The notes below the pieces were generated by a model, which was given only the letters and a program-made list of their open reading frames with translations, searched no databases and was not told the DNA's origin. The position numbers were made by a program, and so were the translations under genes. Positions 33,456 to 41,084 of a DNA stretch of 64,000 nt are shown one piece after another. Within the stretch, counting starts at the first letter, position 1. Each line of letters opens with the position of its first letter. Source of the stretch: Herbidospora daliensis (GTDB lineage: Bacteria; Actinomycetota; Actinomycetes; Streptosporangiales; Streptosporangiaceae); NCBI RefSeq assembly GCF_001570585.1, contig NZ_BBXF01000005.1:186001-250000 (forward strand), given 5' to 3'.

Positions 33456-34770
33456 ATGCCCCGCGAATCGGCCCTGCTCCGCGAATACCGGTGCGCGACC
33501 CCCGACGAATCCCACGGACGCCTGCTCGCCGCCGCCCTCGCCGACCGAGGCCACCGCTGGGTACGCCTGCGCCCCGCCTACCTCCCGCACCTGGATCCGG
33601 CGCACCCCTGGTTCGGCAAGCCCGAGTTCTCCTGGCCGGAACTCGAAGGCTGGTGGCACGTCACCTCGGTGGTCGACGAACTCGCCGTGGACGACGACGC
33701 GGAAGACCACCAGTGCGAATGTGAAGAGGCCGCGGTCGCCGCGCTCGCCCGCGACCACGGCGGTTTCATGGACGGCGGATCCATGGCCGACCGCGAAACG
33801 CTCCTGCGCGTCCTGGACCTGCGAGGCCTGCTCCACGACCCCCCGCAGGAACAGGCCCACGAACGGCGCGCGGCTATCGTGCGATCCTTCCCGGCCCTGC
33901 ACACCGGTCCGAGCATCACAACAATTACCGCACCGAGCGTCGCCTCGAGTACCGTCGCGGGCCCGCTCATAGACGTGGTGCAGGCGGTCGCGTGCCGGGT
34001 GGCGGCCGACGGTGCGGCGGGACCGGAGATCAGCTGGTGGCTGACCGAGGAAACCAGGCAGGTCGGCGACGACGAGTTGGTGTCCGAGTTCTGGGACTCC
34101 GTCTTGCACCAGGGCACCTGCTCCCCGCACACCGCCGTACAGATCCCGCTGCTGGCCGGGGTCATCGGACACGACCGGATCGCCCCTGTCCACCGGGCTC
34201 ACCTGCTGTTCCTGCTCGCCGAGGCGCCGGCACGCGGCCCGCGACGCCGACCGGCGATCGGCCCTCGGGCTCGGTTTCGGCGAGGACCCGGAGGAGACGG
34301 CGACCCGGCACGCCATAGAGGCAGCCGCGCCGGCGCTGCTGCGCCGCTGGCCGGAGGAGTGCGAAGCCGTCCAGTGCGCGCTGGCCTTCCTCGCCGCGGC
34401 GTTCCCCCAAGCTGCCCACGAGGCCGACGTCATCGGGCCGATCGCCAACCTGGCCGCGACCTGTTCCGAACCTCACCGCGCCGCTACCGAGCCCCACCGC
34501 ACCGGTTCCGTACCTCACCGCGTCGCGTCCGAGCCTCACCGCGCCCTGCCCGAACCTCACCGCACCGCGTCCGAGCCCCACCGCGCCGCGATGCTCCGCC
34601 TCGCCCTCGCCGCCGCAGACGAGCGGGCGCTCGCGGCCGTCTATGCCGAGGCGCTCGCCGTCACCCCCATCAGGCGCACCCGGGTGCCGGGCCCGGCCGC
34701 CCCGGCCATCGCCGCGGCCCTGTACGTCCTGCATCACATGCTCGAACTGGAGCTTGAACAAATCAGCTGA
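33456..34770 (+). pseudogene. Helical-repeat protein with PHR heptapeptide array, frameshifted
   Basis: ATG at 33456 with TATCCT 6 nt upstream (leaderless). The first frame codes for about 256 residues (ESALLREYRCATPDESHGRLL... to LLFLLAEA). Near 34226 one extra C shifts the frame; the continuation is clearly coding (RHAARDADRRSALGLGFGED...) and ends at the TGA 34768-34770. It includes six 7-residue units, SEPHRAA, TEPHRTG, SVPHRVA, SEPHRAL, PEPHRTA, SEPHRAA (21-nt tandem repeat, 34466-34593). HEAT-like helices flank it. Either a pseudogene or a sequencing slip. Confidence 0.7.
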
Positions 34771-34803
34771 AGTCACGACACCTCACCCGCTACCGTCATG
34801 ATC

Positions 34804-35535
34804 GTGACCAAGCTCAACCAGATCCTGGCCGTCGAGAAAGGCGTCAAGGCCGACGTCCAGCGCAAGGTGGCGGACGCCAACACGCTGATCCAGAAGGCGC
34901 CGCTGCTGTCCGGCATCTCCCGCACCTACCAGCCGATCGACGACGAGGGCGAGCAGCTGCCGCCCGAGTCGACGCGCGTGCAGGTGCAGGCCGAGCAGGT
35001 GCTGCGCGACGTCACGGTCACCCTGACCCGGCTGTTCGACGTGACCGCCACCAAGGACGTCGCCAACTGCGCCGCCAAGGCCGACGTCGTCGTCGACGGC
35101 GCGACCCTGGTGCGCGACGTGCCGGTGACGTACCTGCTGTTCCTGGAGAAGCAGCTCACCGACCTGCACGCGCTCATCTCCCGGCTGCCCACGCTCGACC
35201 CGTCGGAGACGTGGTCGCTCGACGGCAACACCGACACCTGGCGCACCGAGCCGGTCCGCACCACCCGGACCAAGAAGGTGCCGCGCAACCACGTGCTCGC
35301 CGAGGCCACCGAGAAGCACCCGGCGCAGGTGCAGGTGTTCACCGAGGATGTCGTCGTCGGCTACTGGACGCGCGTCGCCTTCTCCGGCGCGCTGCCGCAG
35401 CGGCGCGTCAACGAGCTGCTGACCCGGCTGACCAAGCTCCAGGAGGCGGTCAAGTTCGCCCGCGAGGAGGCCAACGGCACCGAGATCACCGACCAGCGGA
35501 TCGGTGAGGCGCTGTTCGGTTACCTGCTCGGGTGA
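34804..35535 (+). CDS. Uncharacterised protein upstream of tRNA-like RNAs
   Basis: 243 aa from GTG 34804, which has TACCGT exactly 7 nt upstream; an ATG at 34798 is the alternative but leaves only 1 nt. Soluble and mixed alpha/beta, with a helical N-terminus (KLNQILAVEKGVKADVQRK), a basic stretch RTTRTKKVPRNH near 155 and a conserved-looking FTEDVVVGYWTRVAFSG. It resembles a widespread family of actinobacterial hypothetical proteins, but I cannot name it with certainty. No TROVE, vWA, RtcB or nuclease motif is visible. It is 39 nt upstream of the first tRNA-like RNA on the same strand; an RNA-binding role is inference. Confidence 0.8.
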   Translation: MTKLNQILAVEKGVKADVQRKVADANTLIQKAPLLSGISRTYQPIDDEGEQLPPESTRVQVQAEQVLRDVTVTLTRLFDVTATKDVANCAAKADVVVDGATLVRDVPVTYLLFLEKQLTDLHALISRLPTLDPSETWSLDGNTDTWRTEPVRTTRTKKVPRNHVLAEATEKHPAQVQVFTEDVVVGYWTRVAFSGALPQRRVNELLTRLTKLQEAVKFAREEANGTEITDQRIGEALFGYLLG

Positions 35536-35574
35536 CCCCACAGACCCCCGCCCGCAAGGGATGGGGAGCGCGAT

Positions 35575-35703
35575 GAGCGCAAGCTGAAACTGAAGCATCA
35601 CGACTGAACGACGGTGACAGCGCAGGTTCGACTCCTGCCCCCCGCATCCACGCGGGGGTGGCCCAATCGGTAGAGGCAGCCGTTCAAACTCAGGCTCTCG
35701 CTC
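35575..35703 (+). ncRNA. Circularly permuted tRNA-like RNA 1
   Basis: Order along the DNA: anticodon 3' strand ACGGT (35611-35615), variable GACAGC, T-arm GCAGG-TTCGACT-CCTGC (35622-35638), acceptor 3' strand CCCCCGC (35639-35645), 6-nt loop ATCCAC, acceptor 5' strand GCGGGGG (35652-35658), T-G, D-arm GCC-CAATCGGTAGA-GGC (35661-35677) with the invariant GG, then anticodon 5' strand GCCGT (35679-35683). The acceptor pairs at 7/7, the anticodon stem at 5/5 with one wobble. Outside, TTCA/TGAA, TCAG/CTGA and CGCTC/GAGCG pair to make a long imperfect stem from 35575 to 35703. Topology like the tRNA-mimic module of YrlA Y RNAs. Confidence 0.75.
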
Positions 35704-35720
35704 CAGACTCAGCATTGCCG

Positions 35721-35740
35721 CCGGTCGCCGGAGCGACCGG
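35721..35740 (+). other. Perfect hairpin between the two tRNA-like RNAs
   Basis: CCGGTCGC / GCGACCGG, 8-bp stem with a CGGA tetraloop. It separates the two elements; it may be part of the stem region of RNA 2 or a processing/terminator hairpin. No T-run follows. Confidence 0.6.
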
Positions 35741-35844
35741 TCGCGGACGAAAGTCGTCAGGTTGGGGGTTCGAATCCCACCGGGTGCTCTCCTTGCGCCC
35801 GTAGCTCAACGGAAGAGCGGACGACATGACCGTGATCCGCGGCC
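35739..35844 (+). ncRNA. Circularly permuted tRNA-like RNA 2
   Basis: Anticodon 3' strand TCGTC (35754-35758), 5-nt variable loop AGGTT, T-arm GGGGG-TTCGAAT-CCCAC (35764-35780, one mismatch), acceptor 3' strand CGGGTGC (35781-35787), 7-nt loop TCTCCTT, acceptor 5' strand GCGCCCG (35795-35801), T-A, D-arm GCTC-AACGGAA-GAGC (35804-35818), G, anticodon 5' strand GACGA (35820-35824). Acceptor 7/7 with one G-U; D-stem 4/4; anticodon stem 5/5. Outside, GGTCGCGGA (35739-35747) pairs with TCCGCGGCC (35836-35844). GACGAAAG at 35746-35753 matches the Y-RNA Ro-site pattern GNCGAAN(0-1)G as I recall it. Confidence 0.75.
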
Positions 35845-35880
35845 TTCAAAGGCTCCGGCGCCGCGATGTGGCGGCGTAAC

Positions 35881-35913
35881 GGCCCCCGGGATTCAGGGTA
35901 TTTCCTGGGGGCC
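35881..35913. terminator. Hairpin at the convergent 3' ends
   Basis: GGCCCCC (35881-35887) and GGGGGCC (35907-35913) form a 7-bp stem between the tRNA-like RNAs and the end of the MarR gene. Without a T-run on either side, it is only a possible bidirectional terminator. Confidence 0.35.
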
Positions 35914-36378
35914 ACCGCCGTTTCCGAGGTGCTCCCGCAGCGCTGCTGCGAGCTCGCCCGCCGCGGTGACCTGCGCCGGGGTGAGCCCGTCGACGAACAG
36001 TTCGCGGATGGCGCGCAGGTGCGGCACGGTCGCCCCGTGGAAGGCCGCGGCGCCCTCCTCGGTCAGCACCGCCTCCGCGCCCCGGTTGTCGCCGGTGCAG
36101 TTCTCCCGCCTGATCAGCCCCCGTTTGTCCATGCGCCCGAGGTGGTGAGACAACCGGCTGCGTTCCCAGCCGATCGTCGCGGCCAGCTCCGAGGAGCGCA
36201 GCCGCCCGTGCTCGGCCTCGCTCAACGCCAGCAGGACGCTGTAATCGCCCGTCGACAACCCCGACTCGCTCTGCAGCCGGGCGGCCATCGCGGCCCGCAG
36301 CGCGTCGGTGGTCTCGATGAAGTCCCGCCAGATCCGCAGCTCCTCCCGGGTGGGGAACCGGCCTCTACGCTGCGTCAA
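35893..36378 (-). CDS. MarR family transcriptional regulator
   Basis: 161 aa from a TTG at 36378, chosen because GGAGG precedes it by 8 nt; the longer frame to 36417 would run through the operator. Winged helix at about 60-105 (RLRSSELAATIGWERSRLSHHLGRMDKRGLIRRE). Divergent from the luciferase-like operon it probably represses. Confidence 0.88.
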   Translation of the reverse strand: MTQRRGRFPTREELRIWRDFIETTDALRAAMAARLQSESGLSTGDYSVLLALSEAEHGRLRSSELAATIGWERSRLSHHLGRMDKRGLIRRENCTGDNRGAEAVLTEEGAAAFHGATVPHLRAIRELFVDGLTPAQVTAAGELAAALREHLGNGGGPQEIP

Positions 36379-36404
36379 CGTGCTCTCCTCCCATCGGGAA
36401 TATA

Positions 36405-36434
36405 ATTGACACGTCAATCATTTCCGATCATATG
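36405..36434 (+). promoter_or_regulatory. MarR operator and promoter of the LLM operon
   Basis: ATTGAC-AC-GTCAAT (36405-36418) is a perfect palindrome of MarR type. Its TTGACA (36406-36411) is also a good -35, followed after 17 nt by CATATG (36429-36434) as -10. Repressor binding would mask the -35. The predicted start near 36441 excludes the ATG at 36432 and supports 36450 as the first codon. Confidence 0.65.
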
Positions 36435-36449
36435 ACGTTGAGGCACGAC

Positions 36450-37490
36450 ATGTTCGAACTGGGGCTGAACTCCTTCGGCGAGGTCGCCACGGACGGCGGG
36501 CGGACCCTGTCCGACGCCGAGACCGTGCGGCTGATCGTCGAGGAGGCCCGGCTCGCCGAGGCGGCCGGGCTCGACGTGTTCAGCCTGGGCGAGCACTACC
36601 GCGAGGGCCACACCGACTCGGCCACGCCGGTGCTGCTGGCCGCCATCGCCACCGCCACCGACCGGATCGCGCTCGGCACCTCGGTGACCGTGCTGAGCAC
36701 CAACGACCCGGTGCGGCTCCACCACGAGTTCGCCACCCTCGACGCGGTGTCGGACGGCCGGGCCCGCATCGTGCTCGGCCGCGCCTCGGCCACCGAGTCG
36801 TTCCCGCTGTTCGGCTACGACCTGGCCGACTACGAGCGGCTGTTCGAGGAGAAGCTCGACCTGTTCCTCCGCCTCGAACGCGAGGAGGAGGTCACCTGGT
36901 CGGGCACGGTCAGAACCCCCTTGATCCGGTACGCCCCCCGCCCCCGCATGCGCCCCGGAGGCATCCCCACCTGGATCGGCGTCGGCGGCAGCCCGAACTC
37001 GGTGCTGCGCGCCGCCCGCCACGGCCTGCCGCTCATGATGGCGATCATCGGCGGGCGGCCCCAGCGGTTCGCCGGCAACGTCGACCTCTACCTGACCGCG
37101 CTGCGGCGCGCGGGCCGGCCGGAACTGCCGATCGGGCAGCACTCGCTGGGCCTGGTCGCCGACACCGACGAGGAGGCCCGCGAGACCTGGTGGACCCACT
37201 GGCAGCCGGTCGTGGCCGCACTCGCGGCCGAACGCGGCTTCTACGCCCCCACCCGCGACCGCTTCGAAGCCGAACTCGACCAGGGCGCCCTGTACGTCGG
37301 CTCCCCCGAGACCGTCGCCCAGAAGATCGTCAGAACCGCCCGTGACCTGCGGCTCAGCCGCTTCGACCTCAAGTACGACATCATGCGGCTCCCCCGCGAC
37401 GCCCGAGCCCGCACCATCGAGCTGCTCGGCCGCGAGGTCGCCCCCCGTGTCCGCGAACTCCTCTCCTCCCCGAAAAGAAGAAGCGCATGA
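36450..37490 (+). CDS. LLM-class flavin-dependent oxidoreductase 1
   Basis: 346 aa bacterial-luciferase-fold monooxygenase. Starts [11 protein letters not shown]; family segments [57 protein letters not shown], and [15 protein letters not shown]. May use FMNH2 or F420H2. Paired with a homologue (next gene, ATGA overlap) and an F420-reductase-like gene. Confidence 0.92.
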   Translation: MFELGLNSFGEVATDGGRTLSDAETVRLIVEEARLAEAAGLDVFSLGEHYREGHTDSATPVLLAAIATATDRIALGTSVTVLSTNDPVRLHHEFATLDAVSDGRARIVLGRASATESFPLFGYDLADYERLFEEKLDLFLRLEREEEVTWSGTVRTPLIRYAPRPRMRPGGIPTWIGVGGSPNSVLRAARHGLPLMMAIIGGRPQRFAGNVDLYLTALRRAGRPELPIGQHSLGLVADTDEEARETWWTHWQPVVAALAAERGFYAPTRDRFEAELDQGALYVGSPETVAQKIVRTARDLRLSRFDLKYDIMRLPRDARARTIELLGREVAPRVRELLSSPKRRSA

Positions 37491-38524
37491 GCGACATCAC
37501 CTTCGGCCTGGACACCTTCGGCGACGTGCCGGCGGACGACTCCGGCGCCCCCCTGTCCCACGCCGCCGCGATCCGCCAGGTCCTCGACGAGGCGGTGATC
37601 GCCGACGAGCTCGGCGTCGACGTGATCGCCCTGGGCGAGCACCACCGGCCCGAATACTCCATCTCCACGCCCGAGACCGTGCTGGCCGGCATCGCCACCC
37701 GCACCTCGCGCATCCGCCTGGCCTCCGGCGTGACCGTGCTGAGCTCCGACGACCCCGTCCGGGTGTTCCAGCGCTTCGCGACCGTCGACGCGCTGTCGAA
37801 CGGACGCGCCGAGGTGATCCTCGGCCGCGGCTCCTTCACCGAGTCGTTCCCGCTGTTCGGCTACGACCTGGCCGACTACGACCAGCTGTTCGAGGAGAAG
37901 ATCGAGCTGTTCGTCAAGCTCCTCGACGAGAAGCCGGTCACCTGGAACGGCACCGTCCGCGCCCCGCTCCAGGACGCCGACGTCTACCCCAAGACCGAGT
38001 CGGGCCGCCTGTCGACGTGGGTCGGCGTCGGCGGCTCGCCGCAGTCGGTCGTCCGCACCGCCCACTACGACCTGCCGCTGATGCTCGCCATCATCGGCGG
38101 CGCGCCCGACCGGTTCGCGCCCTACATCGACCTGTACAAGCGGGCCGCCGAGCAGTTCGGCACCACCGCCCACCCGGTCGGCATGCACTCGCCCGGCTTC
38201 GTCGCCGACACCGACGAGGAGGCGCGCGAGGGGTTCTGGCCCGGCTACAAGGTGATGCGCGACCGGATCGGCGCCACCCGGGGCTGGCCGCCGATCAGCC
38301 GCTCGGAGTACGACGCCGAGATCGCCCACGGCTCCCTCTACATCGGCTCGCCCGAGACCGTCGCCCGCAAGATCGCCAAGGCGGTCGGCACGCTCGGCGT
38401 CGCCCGGTTCGACCTCATCTACAGCGTCGGCCCGCAGCCGGTCGCCGCCCGCACCAAGGCCGTGGAGCTGTTCGGCGGCAAGGTCATCCCGATGGTCCGC
38501 GACATCCTGGGCGAGCGCTCATGA
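37487..38524 (+). CDS. LLM-class flavin-dependent oxidoreductase 2
   Basis: 345 aa, a clear paralogue of the preceding gene ([68 protein letters not shown]). ATGA overlaps on both sides make a tight three-gene operon. A tandem duplication with later divergence; the pair may form a heterodimer like luciferase, or have separate substrates. Confidence 0.92.
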   Translation: MSDITFGLDTFGDVPADDSGAPLSHAAAIRQVLDEAVIADELGVDVIALGEHHRPEYSISTPETVLAGIATRTSRIRLASGVTVLSSDDPVRVFQRFATVDALSNGRAEVILGRGSFTESFPLFGYDLADYDQLFEEKIELFVKLLDEKPVTWNGTVRAPLQDADVYPKTESGRLSTWVGVGGSPQSVVRTAHYDLPLMLAIIGGAPDRFAPYIDLYKRAAEQFGTTAHPVGMHSPGFVADTDEEAREGFWPGYKVMRDRIGATRGWPPISRSEYDAEIAHGSLYIGSPETVARKIAKAVGTLGVARFDLIYSVGPQPVAARTKAVELFGGKVIPMVRDILGERS

Positions 38525-39198
38525 CGACCATCGGCATCCTGGGAGCGGGCAAGGTCGGCACCGTCCTGGCGCGGCTGGCGCTGGCGGCCGGACACCGCGT
38601 GCTCCTGGCGGGCTCCGGCGACCCCGCCAAGATCGCCCTCATCGTCGAGGTGCTCACCCCCGGCGCGACCGTCGTCACCGCGCGGGAGGCGGCGGCCCAG
38701 GCCGACGTGACGATCCTGGCGCTGCCGCTCGGCAAGCACCGCAACGTCCCGGCCGACGCGCTCGACGGCAAGCTCGTGATCGACGCCATGAACTACTGGT
38801 GGGAGGTCGACGGCGTGCGCGACGACCTGACCGACCCCCGCACCACCTCCAGCGAGATCGTGCAGGAGTTCCTGGCGGGCGCGCGGGTGGTCAAGGCGTT
38901 CAACCACATGGGCTACCACGACCTGGAGGACGGCGCGCTGCCGCCGGGCGCGCCCGGCCGCCGCGCCATCGCCGTCGCCGGCGACGACCCCGCCGACGTG
39001 GCGGTCGTCTCCGGGATCGTGGACGACCTGGGCTTCGACCCCGTCGTCGCCGGGCCGCTGGCCGAGGGGGTGCGGATGGAGCCGGGCACCGAGCCGTTCG
39101 GCGCCAACGTCGAGGCCGCCGAACTGCGCGCGATGCTCGACCGCTTCCCGCAGTCGGAGCGCGGCCGGGCCCGCCGCGAAGCGCTTCCGCGACAGTGA
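38521..39198 (+). CDS. NADPH-dependent F420 reductase-like protein
   Basis: 225 aa Rossmann protein: [25 protein letters not shown] near the start, [16 protein letters not shown] and [18 protein letters not shown] as in F420H2:NADP oxidoreductases (Fno) and their relatives. It would supply or drain reduced F420 for the two monooxygenases. ATGA overlap with LLM 2. Confidence 0.88.
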   Translation: MTTIGILGAGKVGTVLARLALAAGHRVLLAGSGDPAKIALIVEVLTPGATVVTAREAAAQADVTILALPLGKHRNVPADALDGKLVIDAMNYWWEVDGVRDDLTDPRTTSSEIVQEFLAGARVVKAFNHMGYHDLEDGALPPGAPGRRAIAVAGDDPADVAVVSGIVDDLGFDPVVAGPLAEGVRMEPGTEPFGANVEAAELRAMLDRFPQSERGRARREALPRQ

Positions 39199-39250
39199 GC
39201 CCATCGTCCCGATTTCTTCGCCATCATGAAGGACAACGGGAGGGGACAGG

Positions 39251-39847
39251 TTGACCCTGGGGGTACCGGCCGCCGGCAGGACGGCCGACACACTGAGTTA
39301 TCCGCCGGGATCGTTGGTGATCCTGACCGGCCTGCCGGGCGCCGGGAAGACCACGCTGCTGCGCCGCCTCTACGCCCTCGACGGCGACGAGACCCGGCCC
39401 GTCGCCCGGGGCGGGCTGACCGTCATCGACAGCTACCAGTCGCGGCTCCACTGGCGGGCCCGCATCCCCTGGGCGCCCAAACCGGTGCGCACCGCGATCA
39501 CCTGGGTCACCCACATGTCCCGCATCTCGCGGGCCATGCGCACCGGCCCGGTGATCGCCCACAACCGGGGTTGCGGCGTCCTCCCGCTCTACGTGCTGGC
39601 GTGGCTGGCCGTGCGGCGCGGCACCCGGCTGCACCTGCTGATGCTCGACACCCCGCCCGAACTGGCGATGGACGGGCAGCGCTCCCGCGGCCGGGTGGTG
39701 CCCAAGGCCGCCTTCGGCCGGCACATCCGCAGGTGGGGGCGGCTTCTTGGCCGCGTACAGGAAGGAGACCCGGCGCCCGCCCTCACGGCCCACGTGCTGA
39801 CGCGGGCCGGGGCCGACCGGCTCAAAGAGGTCAGGTTCGACCGCTGA
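39251..39847 (+). CDS. P-loop NTPase (AAA/kinase-like)
   Basis: 198 aa from a TTG with GGGAGGGG about 6 nt upstream. Walker A GLPGAGKTT near 27-35; a later acidic stretch LHLLMLDTPPELAMDGQRSRGR could serve as Walker B/lid. Resembles small zeta-toxin/kinase-like ATPases of actinobacteria; substrate unknown. 3' end overlaps the convergent DUF5946 gene by 17 bp. Confidence 0.8.
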   Translation: MTLGVPAAGRTADTLSYPPGSLVILTGLPGAGKTTLLRRLYALDGDETRPVARGGLTVIDSYQSRLHWRARIPWAPKPVRTAITWVTHMSRISRAMRTGPVIAHNRGCGVLPLYVLAWLAVRRGTRLHLLMLDTPPELAMDGQRSRGRVVPKAAFGRHIRRWGRLLGRVQEGDPAPALTAHVLTRAGADRLKEVRFDR

Positions 39848-40301
39848 GCCGCTCGACCGTCGCGGCGGCGACGGCCTCGACGCGCCGGCCGTAGGGCTCG
39901 GCGCCGTCGAACACGAAACTGCCGCCGACGACGGGAAGCGCGCTGAACGAGGCCGCGAAGCCCGTCGCCGGCGCGTCGGGCGGCAGCGGCGTGTACTTCT
40001 CGAACGGCGTCATGTCATAGCCCTGCCGGGAGGCGTGCCGGTTGCGGGCGACCTGGTGGGCCGCGACCCGGATCACCGCGTCGACCCCCTGGTCGAGCAG
40101 CAGCTGCAACCAGCGGAACTGCACGTCGAGGTGCTTGGCGTGGCCCTCGGCCGGGTGTTGCAGCAGGTAGGCGCAGACGACGGGGTTGTGCCAGCGGTAC
40201 ATCCCGGGGTTCGACTGCTCCTCGGCGAGGATCGCGTAGTAGTAGTCGGCGCACCGGCCCAGCGGCCCGGCGGGCGCCCCGCAGTCACAACGATCCGTCA
40301 T
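39831..40301 (-). CDS. DUF5946 family protein
   Basis: 156 aa with a Cys cluster at the N-terminus (CDCGAP...RC) and the family pattern YYAILAEEQSNPGMYRWHNPVVCAYLLQHP. TATGAT lies 7 nt before the ATG at 40301, so probably leaderless. Function unknown; the Cys/His residues could bind metal. Confidence 0.82.
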   Translation of the reverse strand: MTDRCDCGAPAGPLGRCADYYYAILAEEQSNPGMYRWHNPVVCAYLLQHPAEGHAKHLDVQFRWLQLLLDQGVDAVIRVAAHQVARNRHASRQGYDMTPFEKYTPLPPDAPATGFAASFSALPVVGGSFVFDGAEPYGRRVEAVAAATVERLSGRT

Positions 40302-40319
40302 GGCCTGGATCATAGGTGG

Positions 40320-41084
40320 GTGGACGACCGTGACGTGCTCTACCGCCGGGTGGCGGCCGACCTCCGCGAGGCCGTCGCGGGCGGGGTCTACGGCTCCGAC
40401 GGCCGGCTCCCGGCCGAGTCGGCGCTGGCCGAGCACTACGGCGTCTCACGCGGCACGATCCGGCAGGCGCTGGCGCTGCTGCGCGCCGGCGGCGTGGTCA
40501 CCTCGCGGCGCGGCACCCGGCGGGTGGTGCTCGGCGCGGCCCCGGCGCAGAGCTTCGCCGAACTGCTGAGCTTCACCACCTGGGCCCGCTCCATCGGCGA
40601 GGAGCCGGGCGGGGTGCTCGAATCGCTGACCGTGCGGCCCGCCGACGAGGAGGAGCTGACCCGGCTGCGGCTGCGCCCCGGCACTCAGGTGTACGCCGCC
40701 CTGCGGCTGCGCACCCTGTCGGGACGCCCCGTGATGATCGAGCGCACCGCCTACCCGTCGCGGGTCGGCCGCATCGTGGCCGCGCTGCCCGCCGACACCG
40801 TCTCCTACACCGAACGCCTGCTCGGCCACGGCATCGTCTTCGCCGACGCCGAGCACACCATCGACCTGGCCTTCGCCGACCCCGACGACGCCCGCCTGCT
40901 CGGCTGCCCCGAAGGGGCCGCGCTGCTGCGCGAACGCCGCCGCACCACCGACCCGGCCGGCCGGCCGGTGGAGTGGTCCGAAGACCGCTACCTGCCCGGG
41001 ACGGTGGCGTTCACCGTGCACAACTCCATCGCGACCTCGACGTTGTCGCGGCTGCGCTCAGCCGCGCAGCAGCCGGGCCAGTAG
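40320..41084 (+). CDS. GntR family regulator with UTRA domain (PhnF-like)
   Basis: 254 aa from GTG 40320. GntR winged helix at about 5-70 (GRLPAESALAEHYGVSRGTIRQALALLRAGGVV), then a UTRA ligand domain (about 85-245) with the family ends RLRTLSGRPVMIERTAYP and VEWSEDRYLPGTVAFTVHN. UTRA regulators of this type often sense phosphonates, which agrees with the adjacent convergent phosphonate oxidation gene (27-bp overlap). Confidence 0.9.
   Translation: MDDRDVLYRRVAADLREAVAGGVYGSDGRLPAESALAEHYGVSRGTIRQALALLRAGGVVTSRRGTRRVVLGAAPAQSFAELLSFTTWARSIGEEPGGVLESLTVRPADEEELTRLRLRPGTQVYAALRLRTLSGRPVMIERTAYPSRVGRIVAALPADTVSYTERLLGHGIVFADAEHTIDLAFADPDDARLLGCPEGAALLRERRRTTDPAGRPVEWSEDRYLPGTVAFTVHNSIATSTLSRLRSAAQQPGQ

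Noticed and set aside
35611-35683. A functional permuted tRNA with readable anticodon CAA
   Set aside because: TTCAAAC could be an anticodon loop in one register, but this costs a stem pair, and element 2 lacks a T at position 33. Calling an amino-acid identity is not justified.
35652-35788. An ordinary tRNA (5' half 35652-35683, 3' half 35754-35787) with a long intron
   Set aside because: Its acceptor strands GCGGGGG and CGGGTGC do not pair, and the anticodon strands GCCGT and TCGTC do not match. Only the permuted assignment, joining each T-arm half to the D-arm half that follows it, pairs fully.
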